From Phocoena phocoena (taxonomy: Eukaryota > Chordata > Mammalia > Artiodactyla > Phocoenidae), in contig NC_089238.1 of the NCBI RefSeq assembly GCF_963924675.1, forward strand, positions 25,959,815 through 26,023,814: a DNA stretch of 64,000 nucleotides. The letters are read 5' to 3'. The position numbers and the translations under genes are program-made. Positions 12,767 to 23,390 of the stretch are shown piece after piece. Position 1 is the stretch's first letter; each line of letters begins with the position of its first letter. The notes below the pieces were generated by a model. That model was not told where the DNA came from, did not search any database, and worked only from the letters and a program-made list of their open reading frames with translations.

Positions 12767-12975
12767 CTTTATTCGTCTCCGTTTCCTCCCCTTTTCCTCC
12801 CCTGGAACCTGCTTCTCTCCTTTCTTTCTCTTTTTCCGCTTTCGGTCCTTGTGTTTGTCATGATCGTTTTTGTCTTCTAAGAGGCTGGAGTCGTGCCCGG
12901 AGCTGCCCGTGGAGAGTTCGGTGACTTCGTTCCCTCCCACTTTGAGGACCAGCTTCAAGGGCTTCTCTACATACT
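12767..12975 (-). CDS. BRD7: BRD7 coding exon 2
   Basis: A 209-bp exon on the minus strand, from the acceptor TTTTAAG (AG at 12976-12977) to the donor GTAAAG (GT at 12765-12766). Its first two bases complete a Glu codon split with exon 1, followed by 69 codons beginning YVEKPLKLVLKVGGNEVTEL and ending GRKRRRIK. The second half is very basic (HKDRKRKKRKKGEK), resembling a nuclear localisation signal. Sequence and exon phases match mammalian BRD7 as I know it, with conservative changes only. An open frame continues past the donor into the intron (down to 12,647) but is not coding, because exon 3 joins in phase at the GT. There are no disabling changes. Confidence 0.95.
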
Positions 12976-13402
12976 CTTAAAATGAAAGGAAAGGGTTTCA
13001 ATTAAAGGAGGCCCTCGCGGGGCAGTATCCACAACGAAGAGTGACCGCTAGACGGGAGAGAAGGAGGCGCACAGGCCGAGGCGGCCCGGGGCACGCAGTG
13101 GGCGCCCCACGAAGCACCTGTTGAATGACGGGCACTCGCCGAGTGGACGCCCCGAACGTTCCCGGGCCGCCTCACACCTCTCAACAAGAGACCCGCCCGG
13201 ACCGGGGGTCCCGGGTTCGAATGCCGCCCTAGCCTGGGGTCTGCGCGGCTCAGACGGGTCGCGTCCCCTTCGCGGGTCCGGTCCTGCCCGCGGGAGGCGT
13301 GGCCCCCGGCCCGCCTCGAACGCTCGAAGGTAGTCTCGAAGGCACGAAAACCCCACCGAGCCGCCGCGGGCTCGCCACCCTCCACCGCGGCCCACTCCTT
13401 AC
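12976..13402 (-). other. BRD7: BRD7 intron 1
   Basis: A short GT-AG intron of 427 bp with a GC-rich first half that belongs to the promoter CpG island. I see no repeat in it. Confidence 0.9.
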
Positions 13403-13830
13403 CCTCGTATAGGTGTTTGTCCGACTTGTGCTTCTTGTGCTTCTTGCCCATGTCGGACCGGGCCCCGGTGCCCGCCCCCCTCGCCAGGCCCAGGCCGTGC
13501 GGCGCCGCTTCCGGTCCGGGCCAGGCGAGCGGAGGGCGGGAGCGGGGCCCACGAGACCCCGCGCCTCGAGGCAGGGGTACGGCACGCGCCGAACGGCGCG
13601 AGGCCTCTCACGAAGAGACCCAGCAGCGCCCGAGCGCGCGAGACCCAGCCGGAGTCCGAGAGCGGCTGCGGGTCGGCGAGCGGCCGGCGGAGGCGGGAGA
13701 GAGGGCCTGCCGCGCCCGCAGAGAGCGGCCGGCTGCGCGTGGCGGCCCCTGGCGGCTGGAGGTAGCGCTGCAGCCTGCGGCCCGGGGGCGGAGTCCGGCC
13801 CGGGGGCGGGGCCAGGGTGGGACCCACCGC
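13040..13830. promoter_or_regulatory. BRD7: BRD7 CpG-island promoter
   Basis: About 800 bp of very GC- and CpG-rich sequence around the BRD7 start codon, unlike the AT-rich DNA on both sides. It holds an ETS/GABP-type site (CTTCCGG at 13508-13514, minus-strand CCGGAAG) about 60 bp upstream of the ATG and two GGGGGCGG Sp1-type boxes at about 13784-13811. No clear TATA box is seen, as is usual for a housekeeping chromatin gene. The transcription start is probably between 13,455 and 13,560, but this is inferred. Confidence 0.85.
13403..13451 (-). CDS. BRD7: BRD7 coding exon 1 with start codon
   Basis: The start codon is at 13,451 on the minus strand. Forty-nine coding bases encode MGKKHKKHKSDKHLYE plus the first base of a split Glu codon, then the donor GGTAAGGA (GT at 13401-13402). 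This lysine/histidine-rich N-terminus is diagnostic of BRD7. The ATG context is purine-poor at -3 but lies in the expected place within a CpG island. The frame stays open past the donor to 13,002, but that is GC-rich intron 1, not protein. Exons 1-3 together give 128 uninterrupted codons, so the gene appears intact at its 5' end; the remainder is outside the window. Confidence 0.95.
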
Positions 13831-13834
13831 TCTG

Positions 13835-14030
13835 ACACTCTCTTTTTTCTCCGTCACTCTCCCTTCCTTCCTCTTCATCTCTCTCTCTTTCTTGCCTCCC
13901 TTGATGCCTTCCCTCCCTCTCTCCCTCCTCCTCGCCCCCTCCTTCCTTTCTTCCTTTTTCTTTTCATCACCCTTCCTCCTTTCCTGAATCCTCCCTTTTT
14001 TCCCACTTTCCCTAGCTTCTATCTTCCCTT
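13835..14030. repeat. Polypyrimidine tract (CT-rich) beside the BRD7 CpG island
   Basis: Nearly 200 bp of almost pure C and T on the plus strand (CTCTC, CCTTCCTT and CTCCCTCC blocks), starting directly at the distal edge of the CpG island. Confidence 0.85.
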
Positions 14031-15050
14031 TAGCAGTATTTGTTGAACCCTGAACTGGATGCCAGATCCAGCAAATCCAGCACCTTGGTAACTGAAGGAT
14101 TGTAACTTAAAAAACAACAACAGAAAACTTACGTGATGATATATAAAGGCCTCCAAGACCTTAATTAAAACAACATCAACAAAGTACGGAGCAGAGTGTA
14201 TTTGGTAAGATGCATGTATGGAAATAAATGTTGTCATCTGGATTAAAAGGCTGTGATGGATACACAAGAACTGTTAACAGTGGTTATCTCAGGTGAATAG
14301 GACTGGAGGTGGAGTGGATTGGTTTAGTTTTATGCTTCTCTGTATGGCTTGAAAAGGTTCTCATGTGCATGTTTAATTATTTTGAATTAAAAAGAAAGAA
14401 AATTTAGAAATTAGATTGAAAAAATGTTGAAAATATATCTGGATCCACACCAAGTGGGGGTCCGGACTAACACTATTGCTCTGTAGATGGATGTCCACTC
14501 CTCAATCCTGTTTTAAGCCCTTCTTCTCATTCACTTTTATCCTTAGATGCTGAGCCTTACTGGTGAGATGAATTATTCACATTTTTGCTCACTGGCATTT
14601 ACCTGAATAAAATGTTAAGGTGTGTTTAAGATAGCACATCCAGGGATTATGGCTGCAGGGAAACAAAATGATGTTGATATTCTTCTACATGACAACCTTG
14701 TAAGGTAGGAAGGGCAGAAATATTCTTATTCCCATTTTACAGATGAGGAAATGGATACCCAGAGAAATTAAGTAAGTTGCCAGTTAGCGGTAGAGCCAGG
14801 CTTCAAATCCAGGTTTTCTGAATCTGAATCATAAGCTTGTGAACCTGATGAAGGAGGTCTTGATTGTCTCTACCTTTAGAGTTACAGTGCCCTGTTTGTT
14901 TTCAGATAAACCTGTAATCACAGTTTGCTCTCAAGAAAGGAGCTGACGTTAATCATTTATACTTGAGTAAGAGTTTGGACCTTGGGATTGCTTCTCCCAG
15001 GAAGATCTGTAGCTTTAACCTGAACTGCAGTGGTGAAATGGTAGACTTGT
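14031..15050. other. Intergenic, with one MIR
   Basis: No gene seen. A MIR in reverse orientation lies at about 14,690-14,860 (CCCATTTTACAGATGAGGAA). The remainder is unassigned. Confidence 0.6.
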
Positions 15051-15059
15051 AATTCAGAG

Positions 15060-15400
15060 CCCTATGGTTGGATAATGACAGAAATCCAGTTTGAATTATT
15101 TCAAGTAAATAAAAAAGATGTATTGGGTCACATGTCCAGGAAGGACAGGAGTAAAGGTCACCTGAAGAAAGATGGGAACCAGGGATTTGATGCTGTGACG
15201 TCTCTCTCTCTTTCTTTGTCTCATCCCTTGGGCTCCATTTTTTTGGGCTCCAGTTTTTTCCCCCTACATGGCTGAAAACACTGTTACCAGCAGCTGTATC
15301 CTGACCAATTGGGAAATGGGTCTCTTTCTTCCCTATCAGCTTCACCCAGGAAAAAATTTCAGGGGAGGGCTCTGACTGGCTTGGCTTGGGTCACATGTTT
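15060..15400. repeat. Unassigned old interspersed repeat
   Basis: Resembles the stretches at 23,820-24,060 and 39,380-40,090 (a lead of the type TTGGCTCACATG..., later TGACTGGCTTGGCTTGGGTCACATG). A shared but unnamed ancient family. Confidence 0.4.
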
Positions 15401-15424
15401 TATAGGCAAGGGAATGGGAGATTC

Positions 15425-15465
15425 ATCCAGCTTGGATACCAAGTGATCCAGCTTGGATACCAAGT
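15425..15465. repeat. 21-bp tandem duplication
   Basis: ATCCAGCTTGGATACCAAGT occurs twice with a 21-bp period and no mismatch over the shared 20 bases. Confidence 0.9.
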
Positions 15466-16284
15466 CCACCCCTATGGCCAAGAGGAGTTAAGAGTCTATG
15501 ACTGGCAGTCCCCACCAGACCCCAGTGATTAGTCAGTGAAGATGAGGTTCCTTTAGAGGAGGGGAGCTGCTTTTTCACAAAGGCTAAGAGTTTGTGTCTG
15601 TTAGCTCTCTGTAACACGCCTCTCTGTCATCTGTGAGGTGGATATCAGAGTGGAGCAAGAGAGGTGTTGGCGAAGGGAACCTCTGTTGCTCTGAAATCAA
15701 GCCACCAAAGCCCCCTAAGTATAGAGCAAAGCTTCGTTTCAGCTTTTCAACTACTGGCTATAACTGTTTTTGCTTTAAGGAGAACTGCTATGCCAGCTCC
15801 CCTTATGGGTCTGGCCTCATTCCAGGCTGAACCTGTGAGTTTTACGGCCTTCTCCTCATCACCCAGTATGCTCCCCCAGGGCAGGGTTTGGTCTGGGGAG
15901 CACAGGACCTTTATGTCCATAGCACCCAGCACAGTGACCACTACTCTGCAAAGGCCCCTCAGAACTAGCTCACTCTGTGTGTGTTTGTGTGTGTGTGTGT
16001 CTTCCCTCTGAGCGCCCTGTGATGGAGGGAAAGGGTCCAGTTAACTCATTTACATTAGGGAGTTAGTAATTTCCCTCCTTTTCTCAACAGAGATCTTACC
16101 TAGGTCCCAAAGTATTCCCAGCAGTGAAAAGTGAGTAAGAACCTGAAGCAGAGAACACTTCACAGAAGAAAGTTCCTGGGAGACAGAAACCTCAACTCAT
16201 CTACTTTTTTATTCCCAGCCCAAGGATAGTGCCTGGCACCTAAAAGGCACCAGAAAATTCTAGTTGAAGTGAACATTGTAGAGT
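15466..16284. other. Intergenic DNA with a GT microsatellite
   Basis: No gene seen. A (GT)n run lies at about 15,976-16,000. Confidence 0.6.
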
Positions 16285-16830
16285 CAGGCAGAGTCTAAAA
16301 TGACCCCTAAAAATTCCTGCCTCCTGGTGTCACTTCCTCCAATTGACCGTGGACTGGCCTAGAGACTTACTTCTGACCACAGAATATGGCAAAAGTGATG
16401 AGATGTCACTTCTGTGATCTGGTTCCAGAAGATTGTGGCTTTCGTCTTGTTAGCCGGCTCTGTTGTCTTCTTGGCTTGCACGCTTCGGTGAAGCAAGCTG
16501 TCATTTTGGATAGGCTCACGTGCAAGGAATGGAGGGCAGCCTCTAACCAACACCCCCAAGAGCTGAGGCTGTCAGTCCAGCAGCCCTTGAGCCATTGGTC
16601 CTGCCAACAACCACCCGAGCTTCAAAGTGAATCCTTCCTCAGTGGAGCATTCAGATGAGACCTCTGCCCTGGCTCACACCTTGATTACAGACTTGGAGAG
16701 ACCCCAAAGCAGAAGACCCAGGGAAACTATGCTCAGACTCATGACCCACAGGAACTGTAAGATAATAAACGTATGTCTACTTAAACCACCAAGTCGTAGT
16801 GTAATTTGTTATATGGTATTTGTATAAAAA
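16285..16830 (+). mobile_element. MLT1-type MaLR solo LTR
   Basis: The 3' end has the MLT1 hallmarks: ACTCATGACCCACAGGAACT, a polyadenylation signal (AATAAA near 16,763), a CCACCAAGTCGTAGTGTAATTTGTTA end. Old and diverged. Confidence 0.75.
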
Positions 16831-16959
16831 GTTTATACAAATAAGCCTTCTGAGCCTCTTACGTATGTCAATAAGAAGGACTGAAATGACAGAAACTGAG
16901 CAATTGCCTGTGCAGGGGACTTGGCTGGAGTGTTGCCCACGCTGCCATCTCCTTTCAAC

Positions 16960-17115
16960 CTCTTCTAGGTGGGTGAGGAGAGCACTCTTATCCCTGTCCC
17001 ACAGGTGAGGAAACTGAGGCCTGCAGAAGTCAGGTGGTTTATGCGAGGTCACACAGCTCGCCTGTCTGGGATCTGAATCCTTGTCTGCCTACCTCCAAAC
17101 CCCACATTCTCACCA
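16960..17115 (-). repeat. MIR SINE
   Basis: Reverse MIR with GTGAGGAAACTGAGGCCTGC and GGTCACACAGCTCG. Confidence 0.8.
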
Positions 17116-17345
17116 TTAGGTCATACTGCTCTTCAAAAAGAGGGTCAGATAATCTCCAAAGTCCCTTCCCGCATGTTTGGAGTAGCGTTAGATGAAAACA
17201 ATTCCAGAAGAAGATGCATATACTCACATAAACGTGTAGAAATGGATGTTCGTGCCTTCAAAAGGATCAGAAGGTAAGTTGAAGAACGGAAATAGTTTTG
17301 CTGTTATGGAACAAGGGGAAGTTGACCAATAAAAGGTGACTGCTT

Positions 17346-17560
17346 GGGCTTCCCTGGTGGCGCAGTGGTTGAGAGTCTGCCTGCCGATACAGGGGACACG
17401 GGTTCGTGCCCCAGTCCGGGAGGATCCCACATGCTGCGGAGCGGCTGGGCCCATGACCCATGGCCACTGAGCCTGCGCGTCCGGAGCCTGTGCTCCGCAA
17501 TGGGAAAGGCCACAGCAGTGAGAGGCCCGCACACCGCAAAAAAAAAAAAAAAAAAAAAAA
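17346..17560 (+). mobile_element. CHR-type cetacean SINE
   Basis: Full-length copy with a 23-base poly-A. Target duplication TGACTGCTT at 17337-17345 and 17561-17569. Confidence 0.95.
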
Positions 17561-17606
17561 TGACTGCTTGACTTGATGGATCAGCTCTCTAATGACCAAA
17601 CTTCAG

Positions 17607-17846
17607 TTGTTTTTTTTTTTTTTAGTATTTATTTATTTTTTTGGCTGTGTCGGGTCTTAGTTGTGGTATGTGGGCTCTTTCCTTGTGGTGCGAGGGCTTC
17701 TGTCTAGTTGTGGCAAACAGGCTCTGGAGCGCGTGGGCTTAGTTGCCCCGCGGCATGTGGGAATCTTAGTTCCCCGACCAGGGATCGAACCCGCGTCCCC
17801 TGCATTGGAAGGGGGATGCTTAACCACTGGACCACCAGGGAAGTCC
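17607..17846 (-). mobile_element. tRNA-derived SINE, opposite orientation to the preceding copy
   Basis: Reverse copy, older type (GACCAGGGATCGAACCCGCG). Target duplication CCAAACTTCAG at 17596-17606 and 17847-17857. Only 46 bp from the preceding SINE. Confidence 0.92.
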
Positions 17847-17857
17847 CCAAACTTCAG

Positions 17858-18433
17858 GTTTTATGAGACCTGTGTAGGGGCCTGGTTCTGACCTGGGCTG
17901 CAAGGGGAGGCTCCTTGCCAGCAGCTGGTCACCCCTCATAAGGAGAGGGAGCTTCTCTCTCGTGCATCCTTATTGGTGGAAAAGGAGGAGCACAGTGGGA
18001 GAGGACAAGTCTGGCTCTGTACCTTGCTTAGTCCCACCCAGCACCTTCCTACATCTGTGGGCCTCTGTCACTTCCCTGGCAGCCTGGATTGCTGCACCTC
18101 CGTCGTGGAGGCTGAATGGATGCTTTCTCCTTCCAAGGTGGACTGGCCTGATGCATTTCACCAGATTCCTAGAACACAGCCCCTGATGCTTTGGGCATGA
18201 ATAACTGCTGTGACGCCTGTTGAACATCTGCTGTGCACTCACCAGCCTGGACCCTTCCTCAGTGTCCTCCCTGCAACACCCAGAAGAGGAGATAGCGTGT
18301 CCATCTTACAGAGGCAGCATCAGGACCAGACAGGAGCTATCTATGTTACACAGCTAGAGGGTGGAAGTCAGAATCAAAACACCGAGAGTGAGACCTGGTG
18401 TAGAGTAAGTGCTCAGTAAATGTCAGCTGCTAG
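17858..18433. other. Intergenic DNA with a MIR-like stretch
   Basis: About 18,205-18,430 resembles a reverse MIR (TTACACAGCTAGAGGGTGGA). No gene seen. Confidence 0.5.
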
Positions 18434-18791
18434 CATTAATTTTTTAAAATAAATTTATTTATTTATTTACTTTTGGCTGCATTGGGTCTTCATTGCTGCG
18501 TGCGGGCTTTCTCTAGTTGCGGTTAGCGGTGGCTACTCTGTTGTGTGTGCGGGCTTCTCATTGTGGTGGCTTCTCTTGTTGCGGAGCACGGGCTCTAGGC
18601 GTGTGGGCTCCAGTAGTTGTGGCCCGCAGGCTCAGTAGTTGTGGCTCGTGGGCTCTAGAGCACAGGCTCAGTAGTTTTGGCGCATGGGCTTAGTGGCTCC
18701 GCGGCCTGTGGGATCTTCCCGGACCAGGGCTCGAACCCGTGTCCCCTGTATTGGCAGGCGGATTCTTAACCACTGCGCCACCAGGGAAGTG
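18434..18791 (-). mobile_element. Long CHR-type SINE variant
   Basis: Reverse copy of the 340-bp variant, from an AT-rich tail (TTTATTTATTTATTTAC) to CCACCAGGGAAG. The target duplication is roughly GCTAATTTT and imperfect. Confidence 0.88.
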
Positions 18792-18829
18792 CTAATTTTA
18801 AAATATTCTATGATGCTTTAAAAACGTGA

Positions 18830-19340
18830 TTCAGATAATGTCACTCTGCTGCTCAAAACTGTCTCGTGCCTCTCCATCTTCCTCAGAGTCAAAGCCAAAC
18901 CCTTACCTTGGCTTTCAGGGCCTGATCTGGCCTCATTATCTCTCCAGCCCCACTTCTCGCCCCTGTCACCGTGGCTGGGCCACACCGGCCTCCTCACTTG
19001 TTCTGACACACCCAGGACCACAGCCTCTGCTCTTCCCTGTGCCTGGAATGCTCTCCCCTCAGCTCCTGGCCTGGCTCCTGCCCTCAGACCATCCTGGGCT
19101 CCAGGGTGACTGCCTCAGCAGCGCTTCTGACTCCTCAGCCCCCCGTGGCTTTGCTCCTCTTCGTGGAGTTACGTGTCAGTTACCTGTCTGTGTGTGCCTT
19201 TGTCCACTCTCCCCACTGGACTCCCAGCTCCTTGGGGACAGGGACTGGGTCTGTCTCCCTTACACTGTGTCCTCTGCACCTAGCACAGTGCCAGGCTCAG
19301 CGCAGGCCCTCAAATATTTGTTGGATGAAGGAATGAATAA
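18830..19340 (+). mobile_element. L2 LINE 3' end
   Basis: Classic L2 tail: CTCCCAGCTCCTTGGGGACA, CTAGCACAGTGCCAGGCTCA, then TCAAATATTTGTTGGATGAA. A 178-codon open frame across it is not a gene. Confidence 0.82.
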
Positions 19341-20645
19341 TTACCACTGTTTTGTGAGATGATTCCCCCGTCTCTGTCCTCCCCGAGGGTCTTTTAGTTG
19401 GGGACAGGAGGTAACTGGTGGCCTCTGGGGGAATCTGAGAATGAGGAGGGGGAGAGAGGCACTGGGGAAGGCTGGCCACTGGGGGGTGTGGCATTCCCAG
19501 GAAATGGCCTCTGACCGGCTCTCTCAGGCCCAGGCCTCTCTGCAGCTGCCCAGTGGGACTGAGGCCGGGGCAGGCCAGGCCCTGAGCAGACTCATTACCT
19601 TGAGGTGTGCCAGGCTCCCACCACAGCTGGGCCTTCTTTCTGACCTTGGCGCCTCTGTGGAGAAGGCGCCCTGGGACACAGCTGCTGTCCCAGACACCTG
19701 ACCCTGGGATAGAGTGTGGTTTCCCTTGGTTGGGACAGTTCTGGGAGAGCTGGTGGGGACCCTTTACAGGAATCCCCTTATAGCTGCCAGATGAAAAAGG
19801 CTTACTGGGAGCCGACCCCCTGATCTAGACACACTGAAAGGCCTGAACATCAGGGGCTCCCACGACCTTCCCCTCTGCCCTGCTGTGTTCCCCAAAGCCC
19901 CCTAATGCAGCAGTGAGGCAGGGCAAAGATCTCCCATGACCAGTTGTCCTCAGGCTACTACTTCTTCTCTTGTCTTCCTTTGTCTGAGCCTCAGTTTTCT
20001 CCTGTGAGGAATGGGCAGAACCTGCCCTGTGCTGCCTGTGTTGTTGGCATGAGGGTCAGGGTAAGTGAAAAGGCTTCTTGCACAGTGAAAGCCTTCCCAA
20101 GTAAATATAATGGAGCAGGAAACTGCTGTTCTCCCAGATGCTCTGGGGGTGCCCTGCACTCTGTCCCCAGGGGAAAAGGGGGAGGTGGCATTTCCCGAGC
20201 CCAGACCCCCAGCAGCTGGAGCATGTGCCCCAGTTTGGCAGCAGGGATGGGCCTACCTGGCACCAGCCTGTTTGTGCTGCTGGGAGAGCCCCAGAGGGGA
20301 CTGAGGCTGGGTCGATGAGCAGCTCTTTGGGGATGCAGCGGCCTGAGGTGATTCACTGTGACAGGCTGTCGATGGTGCAGCTTCCAGGGTTGTTCATGAG
20401 GCCCCAGCCGCCTGCCTCTGAGTGAACAAAAGAGAGGTGGCAGATGACAGCTGTCCACGTAGCTATCCTGGGCTGCCTCTGCCCTTGTGGCCTCGGAGCT
20501 GCTTGCTCAAGTGCAGTAAGTCCAAGCCACGGCGCCCATTGCAGACAACCGCAAAGTCATTTGGACTCAGATTCTGCCATGATAAAGATAAACCTGGAGC
20601 CCTCGATCAAATAGGAAACATGAGTTAACCTTTGCGAAGGGTGTA
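19341..20645. other. Repeat-poor, moderately GC-rich intergenic DNA
   Basis: I see no gene or named repeat. Open frames on both strands overlap one another and none has a recognisable domain. Confidence 0.5.
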
Positions 20646-20896
20646 AGGTTTCTGTCCTGATTCATTTTTTTACATATGGACGTTCAGTTGTTCCAGGACC
20701 ATTTGTTGAAAAGATTCTTTTCTCCATTATACTGCCTTTACTCCTGTTAGTAGATTATATTTATAGGCATCTGTTTCTGTGTTATCAATTCTGTTCCACC
20801 GATCTATTTGTCTGTACTTTCATCAACACCACACTGTCTTGATTACTGTGGCTTTATAGTAAGTCTTGAAGTTGAGTAGTGTGTCTTCCAACTATT

Positions 20897-21290
20897 TTTT
20901 AAGAAATATTTATTTATTTATTTTGGCTGTGTTGGGTCTTAGCTGCAGCACGTGGGATCTTTCGTTGCAGCGTTCGGGCTTCTCTCTAGTTGTGGCTTGC
21001 GTGTTTTCTCTCTCTCGTTGTGACGTGCAGGCTCCAGGGCTCTGTAGTTGTGGCATGCAGGCTCCAGGGCTCTGTAGTTGTGGAGTGCGGGTTCCAGAGC
21101 GTGTGGGCTCTGTAGTTTGCAGCATGCAGGCTCCCTAGTTGAAGCACGCGAGCTCAGTAGTTGTGGCGTGCGGGCTTTGTTGGCCCACAGCACGCGGGAT
21201 CTTAGTTCCCTGACCAGGGATTGAACCTGCATCTCCTGCATTGGAAGGTGGATTCTGGTCCAGTAGTAACTGGACCACCAGGGAGGTCTC
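20897..21290 (-). mobile_element. Long CHR-type SINE variant with internal repeats
   Basis: Reverse copy of about 394 bp. Contains a near-perfect internal tandem unit, GCAGGCTCCAGGGCTCTGTA, at about 21,027-21,080, which makes it longer than its relatives. Confidence 0.85.
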
Positions 21291-21999
21291 TTTGTGTTTT
21301 CCAGCTTTGTTCTTCTTTAGTATTGTGTTGGCTACTCTGGGTCTTTTGCCTCTCCATATAAACTTTAGAATCAGTTTGTCAATATCCACAAAATAATTTG
21401 CTGCAATTTTGACTGGGATTGCATTGAATCTATACATCAAGTTGGGAACAACTGACATCTTGATAATATTGAGTCTTCCTATCTGTGAGCATGGAATATC
21501 TCTCCATTAATTTAGTTCTTTTTTGATCCCTTTCATCAGAGTTTTGTAGTTTTCCTCATATGGGTCTTGTACATATTTTGTTAGATTTATACCTAAGTAG
21601 TTCATTTTTCTAGGGGCGGTGCTAGTATAAATGGTATTGTATTTTTAATTTCAAATTCCACTTGTTCATTGATAGTATATAGGAAAAGGATTGCCTTTTA
21701 TATATTGACCTTAATTCCTGCAACCTGCTATGATCACTTATTAGTTCCAGCTTTTTAAACAATTCTTTCAGATTTTCTACACAGATGATCATGTAATCTG
21801 TGAACAAAGACAATTTCTTCTTCCAAATCTGTATTTTCTTGTCTTGTCTTGTTGCATTGGTTCAAATTTCCAGTATAATGTTGAAAAGGAGTGGTGAGAA
21901 GGGACATCCTTGCCTCGTACCTGATCTTAGAGGGAAAGCTTCGAGTTTCTCACCATTAGGTATGATGTTAGCTGTAGATTTTTTTGGTAGCTGTTCTTT

Positions 22000-22212
22000 T
22001 TATTTATTTATTTATTTATTGCGGTACGTGGGCCTCTCACTGTTGTGGCCTCTCCCGTTGCGGAGCACAGGCTCCGGACGCGCAGGCTCAGCAGCCATGG
22101 CTCACGGGCCCAGCCACTCCGCGGCATGTGGGATCTTCCTGGACCGGGGCACGAACCCGTGTCCCCTGCATCGGCAGGTGGACTCTCAACCACTGCGCAC
22201 CAGGGAAGCCCC
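22000..22212 (-). mobile_element. CHR-type cetacean SINE
   Basis: Reverse copy inside the old L1, with a (TTTA)n tail. One base is missing from the usual CTGCGCCACC motif. Borders are approximate. Confidence 0.9.
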
Positions 22213-22607
22213 TTATAATGTTTTTGACTGGTGCTGGTATTGGGCTAATGCTGGCCTCATAGAATGAGTTAGGAAATACTCCCTCTGCTTCTATCCTCTA
22301 AAAGAGATTATAGAGAATTTGTGTATTTTCTTTCTTAAATTTCTGGTAGATTTCAGCAGTGAACCCATTTGGGCCCGATGCTTTCTCCTTTGGAAGGTTA
22401 TTAATTATTGATTCAATTTCTTTAATAGATATGGACCTATTCAGATGGTCTATTTCTTCTTTTGTGAGTTTGGCAAATTTCATCTTTCAAGCGATTGGTC
22501 CATTTCATCCAGGTTATCAGGTTTGTGGGCATATAGTTGTACATTGTATTCCTTTATTATCCTTTTAATGCCTGTACAAGCTGTAACGATATCCCCTCTT
22601 TCATTCC

Positions 22608-22865
22608 TTTTTTGTTTTTTTTAAATTAACTTTTATTGGAGTATAGTTGCTCTACAATATTATGTTTCTACTGTACAGCAAAATGAATCAGCCATACATA
22701 TACATATTCCCCTCTTTTTTGGATTTCTTTCCCGTTTAGGTCACCACAGTACATTAAGTAGAGTTCCCTGTGCTATACAGTATGTTCTCATTAGTTGTCT
22801 ATTTTATACATAGTATCAATAGTGTATATGTGTCAATCCCAATCTCCCAATTCCTCCCACCCCCC
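22608..22865 (-). mobile_element. L1 3' end inserted in older L1
   Basis: 5'-truncated L1 tail (GGAGTATAGTTGCTCTACAA). Near-perfect target duplication CTTTCATTCC / CTTTCATTTC at 22598-22607 and 22866-22875. Confidence 0.82.
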
Positions 22866-23052
22866 CTTTCATTTCTGACACTAGTAATTTGTGTCTCTTT
22901 TTTTCTTAGCCTGACTAGAGGCTTATTGATTTTATTTATTTTTTTTCAAAGAACTAGCTTTTGGTTTCATTGATTTTTCTCTATTGATTCCCTATTTAAC
23001 CAATTTTTACACCTTGGAAACAAACACATTGAAATTTAGGTCACTGATTATT

Positions 23053-23358
23053 TTTTTTAAATTTCTTTATTTTTTTATTTATTTACTTTTGGCTGCCTTG
23101 GGTCTTTGTTGCTGCGTGCAGGTTTTCTTTAGGGGGGCTACTCTTTGTTGCGGTGGCTTCTCTTATTGCGGAGCACGGGCTCTAGGCACACAGGCTTCAG
23201 TAGTTGTGGCTCACGGGCTCTAGAGTGCAGGCTCGGTCGTTGTGGCACGTGGGCTTAGTTGCTCCGCGGCATGTGGGATCTTCCCAGACCAGGGCTCGAA
23301 CCCGTGTCCCCTGCATTGGCAGGCAGATTCTTAACCACTGTGCCACCAGGGAAGCCCC
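23053..23358 (-). mobile_element. Long CHR-type SINE variant
   Basis: Reverse copy. Target duplication TAGGTCACTGATTATT / TAGGTCATTGATTATT (one mismatch) at 23037-23052 and 23359-23374. Confidence 0.92.
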
Positions 23359-23390
23359 TAGGTCATTGATTATTAAAAAAGTAAATGTTA

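Larger units (their letters stand above)
20650..23390 (-). mobile_element. Old L1 LINE ORF2 region, broken into five pieces
   Basis: L1 ORF2 sequence in reverse orientation at 20650-20896, 21291-21999, 22213-22605, 22866-23052 and a short end near 23359-23390. Minus-strand translations show RT/ORF2 text such as FNAIPVKIAANYF and NNLPKEKASGPNGFTAEIYQ. Four younger elements have inserted into it: three SINEs and one L1 tail. Many stops. Confidence 0.85.

Noticed and set aside
13190..13245. tRNA-like GGTTCGAAT box in the BRD7 promoter
   Set aside because: No A box at the right distance and no cloverleaf could be drawn.
13048..14046. Long open frames in the CpG island on both strands, up to 209 codons
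   Set aside because: GC-rich DNA lacks stops; no domain or splice support, and they overlap the BRD7 promoter.
18826..19362. 178-codon open frame
   Set aside because: It lies in an L2 tail.
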